The position numbers and the translations under genes were made by a program. A stretch of 64,000 nucleotides of DNA from Perognathus longimembris pacificus (lineage: Eukaryota > Chordata > Mammalia > Rodentia > Heteromyidae). The DNA lies in the NCBI RefSeq assembly GCF_023159225.1, contig NC_063171.1, positions 4,507,501 through 4,571,500 of the forward strand. Direction: 5' to 3'. Of this stretch, positions 50,701 through 59,700 are shown piece by piece. The notes under the pieces were generated by a model that saw nothing but the letters and a program-made list of their open reading frames with translations, searched no databases and was not told the DNA's origin. The number at the start of each line of letters is the position of its first letter. The first letter of the stretch is position 1.

Positions 50701-53700
50701 ACATTTTCTTGGGGACACTGTAAATTTCTGACATTACACTGATGTTAAAATGCATACATTGTAACTATTGCTATTAATCATGTCAGCTAAAGAAGTATGC
50801 ATAATAAAATGTAAGCAGACAGAGCAAGAGAAGGAAGACCAGGCTGTCACTCAATGTAGCCCAAAGAACTCATGGGTCACCTCTCAGTTTGTCCATGAAG
50901 TCAACTGCTTCAATTCCATATAATATAGACTCTTTGTCTACAGTGTAGCTCTTTATACTAAACAAGCAATCTTAGGAAATAGAAAGGATAACCTACAAGG
51001 AGAGTCTAATTTTCTGCTCGGTATTACAAAGCATTTCACTGGGGCACTTTGTAAAACCATACTCAAGACTTTCCTTCTTTCTATCAGACTGAGGCCAGAT
51101 ATTTTAACCATTGTTTTTAAATCTGGAAAATAACAAGAGATTCACTGAGTAAGTATCAAGCTCGTAACATACCCTAGGATTTGATTTTCACAAATCTTTG
51201 GAAGTACAAGTGTGGCTCAAATGATAGAAAGCCAGCCTTGACTTAAAAAAAAAAAAATAGCCAGCAAGAGGACGAGGTCCTTCGTTCAAACTCCAGTATC
51301 AGTCCAACAGCAACAACAAAACAGAGCCTGATACTCATTTCCTCATTAATTTTTTTCATTTCCTCATTTAATTTAAGTAGAAATAATTTAGTATTATTTT
51401 TCTCTTTCATTTGGATTTTATAGGAATGGTGATACATCATCATTTACATCATCACTTTGTCTAAAGGGAAAGATACTTACTGATACTTAAGTAAAGTATG
51501 GTATCTTTTTTTTGGTCAAATTTTGTAACGTATCTATAATGAAAGTCCCATGGGAACTTAGCTGCCAACACAACACATTAATTGTAGATTTCTCAGACAA
51601 AAGAATACTTATCTTTATAGGACTGGGAATATGGCCTAGCGGTAGAGTGCTTGCCTCACATACATGAAGCCCTGGGTTCAATTCCTCAGCACCACATGTA
51701 TAGAAAAAGCCAGAAGTGGGCTGGGGATATAGCCTAGTGGCAAGAGTGCCTGCCTCCGATACACGAGGCCCTAGGTTCGATTCCCCAGCACCACATATAC
51801 AGAAAACGGCCAGAAGCGGCGCTGTGGCTCAAGTGGCAGAGTGCTAGCCTTGAGCGGGAAGAAGCCAGGGACAGTGCTCAGGTCCTGAGTCCAAGGCCCA
51901 GGACTGGCCAAAAAAAAAAAAAGAAAAGAAAAGAAAAAGCCAGAAGTGGCACAGTGGTGGCTCAAGTGGTAGAGTGCTAGCCTTGAGCAAAAAGAAGCCA
52001 GGAACAGTGCTCAGGCCCTGAGTCCAAGCCCCAGGATTGGCAAAAAAAAAAAAAGGAATAATTATCTTTTAAAAAAATATTATTGCTAAGAAAGGAAGCC
52101 CTGGTGGGCCTGCTTGACCTGAAAGTATGAGGAAATGTCACCCAGCCTTGACTCTAGCTGCATCGCCATTTTTTCAGACAACCGGCAGGGACTCTGCTTC
52201 GCCGAGGTCTTGCAGACCATGTGCCAGATGGCTTCCAGCAGCCGCAATCTGGTCACCAAGTCCGAATGCTGTTGCGATGGTGGAAGGGGCTGGGGGCACC
52301 ACTGTGAGCTGTGCCCACTTCCCGGAACTGCCCAGTACAAAAAGATATGTCCTCACGGCCCAGGGTATACCACAGATGGGAGAGGTAAGGAGGGGAGGAA
52401 CTTCATGGATTTCACCCAGACATTGGATTTCATGGATCCAGGTTCATTTGAAGGAAATTAGGAACAGTGGTAGAATAATTACTACAACTACATATTTATT
52501 TGCTGTGTCTTTGTATATACATGTCAAAGGAATGCTTCTGGCTTACGCTTTCAGAATTATTGCAGATATATTCTTCATAGCAAACCTACAAGATTGAGTT
52601 TATTACATTTGAATATCCCCTATATTACACTCCACTTAACTGATGAGGGAAAGCAACTGAAGCACAAAGGTAACTATGCCTAATGTTCCCAAGAACACAC
52701 TTTTTTTTTAAGGAGATAGTGGGCTCAAGAACATAATAAATCTGTGTGATCCCAAACTATACCTACCTTACGACAACCTACTACAAACTATACCTACCTT
52801 ATTGAAATACATATTTCTGAGCCACAGGTGTAGCTCAGGGAATGGATTCCTGCATAGCAAGGACTCACTCCCAAGATCAAATCCCAGTACTACCAAAATA
52901 CGTATATTAAAAATCTGTCTTATTTGCACATGTGTTAAGATTTCATTCTGTTTGCAGCAGAGTTCCAGAGCTAGCAAGTTTCATAATGCATTAATGGTTT
53001 CTATTTTTTATACAACCAACCCATGTTCTGAAAAATTTTCTTCTACTGTGAAGCAGATTGTCAGTTCTTTGCAAGACTCCTAACCAAAGCCATGTTTGGG
53101 GCTGTAATCCTAGCTAATCCAGAAGCTGAGATCTGAAGATTGAGGTTCCAAGCTCCAGGCAGTAAAGTCCAACCACTGAAAAAGCCCAAAGTGGAGCTGT
53201 ATGTAGCTCAAGTGGTAGAGCTCTAGCTTTGAGCAAAATGCTCAGGAACAGCACCTAGGCTGAGTTCAGGCCCCAGGACAGACACCAAAAAATAAAAGAA
53301 AGGGGCTGGGGAGATAGCCTAGTGGCAAGAGTGCCTGCCTCGGATACACGAGGCCCTAGGTTCGATTCCCCAGCACCACATATACAGAAAAACGGCCAGA
53401 AGCGGCGCTGTGGCTCAAGTGGCGGAGTGCTAGCCTTGAGCGGGAAGAAGCCAGGGACAGTGCTCAGGCCCTGAGTCCAAGGCCCAGGACTGGCCAAAAA
53501 AAAATAATAATAATAAAAATAAAATAAAATAAAATAAAGCTATTCTTCATATAGTCTTACTAACACCAGTGTCAATTTGAGACCAAAAACTATGGGAAAT
53601 TACCACAGACTCCAAATTAGTTACACTTCAAAGAGATAGAATTCTAGATTGCAAAAGGTAATCATAGACAATGAGGACTTTTTTATTTAAAAAAAATAAA

Positions 53701-56700
53701 TTTACTTTACCCTTTCTTATTTCCATCACTGTAGATTTTCTTTCTCTTTTGTGTTGCCATTTCTTGAATAAGGAAATTGTTTGCTTATCATTTTTACTCT
53801 GCATCCTTACTACTTTTTCATTTATTGTTTGTTTTCCTGGTCCATAGATATTGATGAGTGTAAGGTAATGCCAAATTTGTGCACCAATGGCCAGTGCATC
53901 AACACTATGGGCTCATTCCGATGCTTCTGTGAGGTCGGCTACACCACAGACATCAGTGGAACCTCCTGCATAGGTAAGGCCAGGTGTCTGTATGGGGAGC
54001 TTGTCTACTATGTTGCCTGCAACACACTTGGGGTCAGTTTTGTCTCTGTTACAGGTCTTTGGAATACACATTTTTATTATCAACATGATGCCACTCCTCT
54101 TGATAATTTGGTAGCACAGTTCTTATCATGTGAGAGACAGAATTGTTCAATTCATCAACAAATGTCTAATCAGGAAAACATGAATCTTACAAAGTACATT
54201 TCCAGTAGTTTATATTTTCATTTAAACTTTACAAATGTGCATCTCATTTTTCTAGTGATGGAAAGGGCTTTGACTGTGAATATAAATATGCATTTTTCAC
54301 TATCTTATATACAAAGCATACCAATTAAACATCTAAAATTTCTGTCTTATAGAACAGATTCAGTACAGAGTCCTTTGAATATTTTTCTGCTGCTTGTTCA
54401 ATTTTTTATTGTCTCACTCCATTCTAACATGATTGAGAAGAAGGGAACTGGTATTTTTGGAGGTTTTTTTTTTTTTACAAAGTATTCAACTTAGTTTGAA
54501 AAAATATCCCCCCAATATTTTATCCTCTTATCTGGTATTTGATTAAATCACCTATTTCAATAGCAGGTGTACCTGGTATTAAAAGGCTAAGAAAACCAAA
54601 ATGACCCTTTGTAAGTATTTACTCTGTAGATAGAATAAGTATGGGAGTGACAAACTGTTAATCATGAGTTTCCAACCCAAAATATTCTGTGAAGGAGATT
54701 GTGTTATTCAGTCAGAAAGGGAATGGCATATTCCAGTGAGGACTGTGCAAAGATGGCCTAACAAAGGGATTGTCTCTAAAGCTGTGAACATTGTGCAGGA
54801 TGGGATAGGGTACTGGGTTTGTCCCACTGCTGGGACAAAAGAAAAGAGTGGCTGGAAACTGGAGGGAGCACGTGCTCAGAAGCTGCCCTGAGATGAGCTG
54901 TGACTTTTCATCCAGTGACTTAAACAGCCAGAGCACATTCTGGGGAGCAGGCGAAATTGAGATTAACCAGCCAAAAGATAGGGTAAGAGAGCTCACTGAC
55001 AGGTTCTGAAGATAGCAGCATAGGCATTATAATATTTATTTTATTTGTAAAATGACCTACAAAGTATGTCATAGTACATTACTATAGTGAAAATTGTTCT
55101 GTGCATTATTGCTCTCTGGCTGGATCCCCTTTAAGTTAGGAAGGAAAGACAAAAAGAAAGAAGAGAGAAGTTAGACAGATGAGAGAGGTTGATTGTTTTC
55201 TTAACTAGAACTTCAATCTTCACATCACTTTTACATAGACCTTGATGAATGTTCCCAGTCCCCCAAACCATGCAACTTCATCTGCAAGAACTCAGAGGGG
55301 AGCTACCAATGCTCCTGTCCTCGGGGATATGTCCTTCAAGAGGATGCGAAGACATGTAAAGGTGAGTGGAAAGTCTGGAGCATCTATCTCTCCCCTATGA
55401 GATTCAGCTGTTAAATCATCAGGGATTGCTTCACACGCATCATCACTGCTTATATCTAGCTTCCCTGTGACTATTTCATCATTTGGAGAAAATGATGCAA
55501 GGTTGCCCATTGGAGAGACATAGTTAGAAACCAAGTCATGATAGTTTGCACACGCACGCATATATGTGGTTACTAGCTGAAACATCTACCACTTGAGCCT
55601 TGCCACCAGCCCTGAGTTTTGTTATTTTGATGTTCTTCTTGCTGTTTATCCTTAAGTCGTTGTAGAGGATTCTGTTCACGTGTCAGTTTATGATTATAAT
55701 GCATCCTGGTTAGCACAGCTCCTTCCATTATTTGATAGTTATTTTGGAGATGGAATTAGAAACGTTTTCTACCTGGGACCCACCAGATCGCAGCCCTTGA
55801 GTAGTTAGGATTACAGATATGAGCCACCAGCACCCACACAAACAACCTTAAGTGAAACAACAAAATAATTTGTAAGGGAAGAGTTAAAACAAGTTACTAC
55901 AATAAGATTTTTATCTCACATTTACGTAAGATTTTATTGCTCTAAGCACTTTATTACACATTCCCAGCAAAAATGTGAAAATAGATATATAAATAAATTC
56001 TTTTTTCACTTAGATAGTATTAAAAAGTGTTTAGTGCTTAATTAAAATTTAAGTTGCTTAATCCATAGAATAATAAACTCAATTTTGTGCTTTGAAGATT
56101 TCTTTTAATACTATTTTCACATACTTGATTGTAAAAGAAATCTTCAAAATGTAAAATTAATATACTGAGGAAATGGTTCAAATATAGATAATTCTAAGTT
56201 AAATGGGTTTACTTCTATGCCATTTCAAAAACGCAGTAATGAATAACAAGTACTGGCATTAGCGTGAACCTATTTAGACTTTTGGTATGGGCAGATTTAA
56301 TTTTGCAGTGTTTATGAGGGAAACTTAAGTTTTTTAATCCATAAAATAATAAATTAGTCTTTTCTTTATCTTAAAGTATATGGTAAACCTTTAGTATATT
56401 TTCCCAAAACAAATTTCAGTCACCAAAATCATAATTTTGAGCTTTCTGTTAGCAGAGCCCAAATAGTAATACCATTAAAGATGAAATCTACAGAAGCTAT
56501 GTTTTTGCTTCCTCTGATAAAAATGATGGGAATGGAAAACTCTTTTATTACTTATACAAGTGACTAGTCATGTTCTAAACTACATTAAGTGTAAAATTTA
56601 AAACTTTTGGGTTGGGTTGAGGATAGTTCATGGAACCTGCAATGTTTCAGTCACTCACTTTCTTATTTCAAGAAAACTTCATTAGACATCTGCTTTGCTG

Positions 56701-59700
56701 TCCTAGGCTAGTAGCCCATATGTGCTGCTTCAGAATACTAAAGAGAAACTCTACTAGGCACTGGTGGCTCACACCTATAATCCTAGCTGCTCAGGAAGCT
56801 GAGATCTGAGGCTTGAGGTTCAAAGCCAGCCTGGGCAGGAAAGTCCAGGAGACTCTAGTCTCCAATTAACTAGCAGAAGGTCATAATTAAAGCTGTGGCT
56901 CAAATGGTATCTCCAGCTTTGGGCAAAAAAGCTAAGGGACACACTCAGGCCCTGAGTTCAAGCCCCAGAACTAGCAGGGACAGGGGGTGGGTGGAGGCAT
57001 AGGGGGGAACCTGACTGCTTTATTGCTTCCTGAGATTGGATGTGTAGCAGAGAACTGCTGTGGCTTCCATGAGCCTGTCTTTCATTTCAGATCTTGATGA
57101 ATGCCAGACGAAACAACACAATTGTCAGTTCCTCTGTGTCAACACCCTGGGAGGATTCACTTGTAAATGCCCCCCAGGTTTCACCCAGCATCACACTGCT
57201 TGCATTGGTAAGGCGAAATTGCAGTCAGGAAATTTACCAGCATTGATTGGTGCCTAAAAGTTGTATTTATAATCATACTCTTGTTTAGAGCCAATACTCA
57301 GTTCTTACTAGTGGTCTAAAAAAGTTGTTAATGATACTGGTATTGGAACTAGGAAATTGAAAGGGAATACCAAAATTGAGAGACACAGGGTAAAAAAAGG
57401 CAAACAACTTCAAAAGCAATACTTGAAAAACTGTTTGGTGTAAGTGAACTGAACACCTCAGCGGGGGAAAGGGTAAGGGGGAAGGGGGAGGGGGTATGAG
57501 GGACAAGGTAACAAACAGTACAAGAAATGTATCCAATGCCTAACGTATGAAACTGTAACCTCTCTGTACATCAGTTTGATAATAAAAATTTTTTTAAATT
57601 TTTTTTAAAAAGTTGTTAATGATATGGACAATCTTCACACAAGAACTATATCCACATTTTAAAAAAGGTCTATGAAGCCCCATGTATTTGTGTGGTTGGC
57701 ATACTCTGTGCAGTGCCTCTGTAGTTGCCTTCTAAGTATGATTCCGGTGTTTAGATAAAATGTGATTAAAGCCTCTCAGCATAGAACATGCTGAGGTTAT
57801 AAAATCTGATTTTAGAAAGCACATGTTAAGACTTTCAGTCTGTATTACCCAAAAGTATGCTTGTTGTCACCCTAAAATACATTGTAGCTTCAAAATTCAG
57901 TGCATTCTGGCTTAAATTGCTGTAAAGTGCTGTTTGCCCATCATGAGCACTGAGGCCTGTCTACATCAGTTCATCTCAGGCGGTGAAATGCTGTCACATA
58001 GTGAGTGCTGGGAAAGCTAACTCCCTCCCCTTGGTGCTTTGCTAGACAACAATGAGTGTGGCTCTCAGCCTTCTCTTTGTGGAGCCAAGGGGATCTGCCA
58101 GAACACCCCCGGGAGCTTCAGCTGCGAATGCCAACGGGGATTCTCGCTTGATGCCACTGGACTCAACTGTGAAGGTGAGGTTATTTGCTTAGCATCTCTC
58201 ATTTAAGAGGGAGCTCTGCATAGGTTTCTTTTTAACTTCAAAACCTCAAAATAAATGAGACATGGTGATGACCTAAAAACAATTAAAAGTAAAGAAAGAC
58301 AAACAATATGTGTCAAAACAGGATCTTGCAATTGAGTTGTGTTCATAAGTTTTCATATATCATTTGGGGTACACAGGCAAACTCAAAGATGATGAAACAA
58401 AAATTCTGTCATTTTTGAGGGAACTTATTAAAATAACCAAGCTGTTTGTTTATCAATAATGGAGATGGTAAAGAATTTTTTGCTTAATGCAGTTTGCAGT
58501 CATGTAGGAGTATACAAGAAAATAAGGATAATTGGACTTTTCTTCTCTGATTTCTGAATGTTGGAAAGTTAGGTATAAGAGAAGACCTGTTAGGGTAGAG
58601 AATTAGAAAAGTGTGCGGGACCCACGGTGGAGAAGGACTAAGCCTTGTGTGTGTTTCATGAGCAGAAACCCCACCCCACTCTTTTCCATATCTTACCAAC
58701 AGCATGGATTTCCTCTTGCTAAATCCAAAGGAGCATTTAATGGGAGCAAACTTAGAATCTGCCTGTACTTCATAAAATATCACTTAAGTGTTTAATGTTT
58801 ACATTGCAAATGATCTGGGTTGGTATTTTTACCAGAATACCCCTACCCAAAACTTTAATACTATAATACATCCCTTCACATTTTCACATAGTGCTACTTT
58901 GATTGATTTAACTATCCTTTTTAATAATTTTTTCTTAGAAAAATTAGATTTGAATTCTAGAAACCTATCCAATGATTTACTATGCTTTTTATAAAAATTA
59001 CTGGAGTTTAGTACATATCTTTCAGACATTTGATATTAGTTAAAAATTTAGATTTTAAAATTTTGTCGTTAAAATCATTAAGACATTGAAAGTTTTCTGA
59101 ACCTACAGCTGCTTGCCATGTGTGAGCTCAGCTTGTAACCATTCACATAAGATACCACTGATTAATTATCTATGTAAATTTGTTATACATACATCAGACA
59201 TGCCAATTTGTACTTTTAGTCTTCGAGTAGATTTCAAAATCAGTTGTTTTTCTAGAAGGGTTATGCATATAAGAACAAAGAAATTATTCCATGTGCATAA
59301 AAACACCACATCTTCTCTTAAAATAATGGACCCAAATACTTAAAAGGCATTTGCTTCTAATTAATGTTGAATGGTAATAAACACGTTTTGTCTACAAAAC
59401 CACTATACTTTTAGGTCTCTTTAGGGTTTTTACCTTCCCAAAATGAGGATTACATGCGAGTCACTTTTGAGTCTACTGAAATCTATAATGCAAATACACA
59501 TGCACACACACACAAAATTTACTTAATAAATCATGCCATGTGCAGTGAATCAATCCAAAATGCATAACATTTGGGGTTGCCATGGTTGATTTGCTGGAAT
59601 TAAGCTGTTCAGAGCACTGATGTGCCACGGTCTGGTGGAAAGCTAAGAATGAGGTGCTTTCTTATCTCCTAACTAATAACCATGTCCTTGGAAGAAAATC

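Larger units (their letters stand above)
50241..52177 (+). other. FBN2 intron (cbEGF36-TB7)
   Basis: A 1.9-kb intron with an ID-like fragment (51209-51306) and a nested SINE pair (51620-52053) that ends about 125 bp before the TB7 exon. Between 50241 and 51200 I see nothing. Confidence 0.85.
52385..53847 (+). other. FBN2 intron (TB7-cbEGF37)
   Basis: A 1.5-kb intron with an ID-like fragment, a B1-ID SINE and a young ID dimer in a head-to-tail cluster (52825-53538). The rest is unremarkable. Confidence 0.85.
55362..57090 (+). other. FBN2 intron (cbEGF38-cbEGF39)
   Basis: A 1.7-kb intron with a decayed reversed SINE (55575-55835), a hairpin-forming inverted repeat (56091-56148) and a B1-ID SINE (56754-56977). 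Confidence 0.85.

Noticed and set aside
52127..52597. 156-residue + strand ORF over TB7
   Set aside because: Wrong frame; the TB7 frame has the C-C-C triplet and matches fibrillin.
53781..54494. 237-residue ORF as a separate gene
   Set aside because: Its only recognisable part is the cbEGF37 exon; the rest is intron read-through after a good GTAAGG donor.
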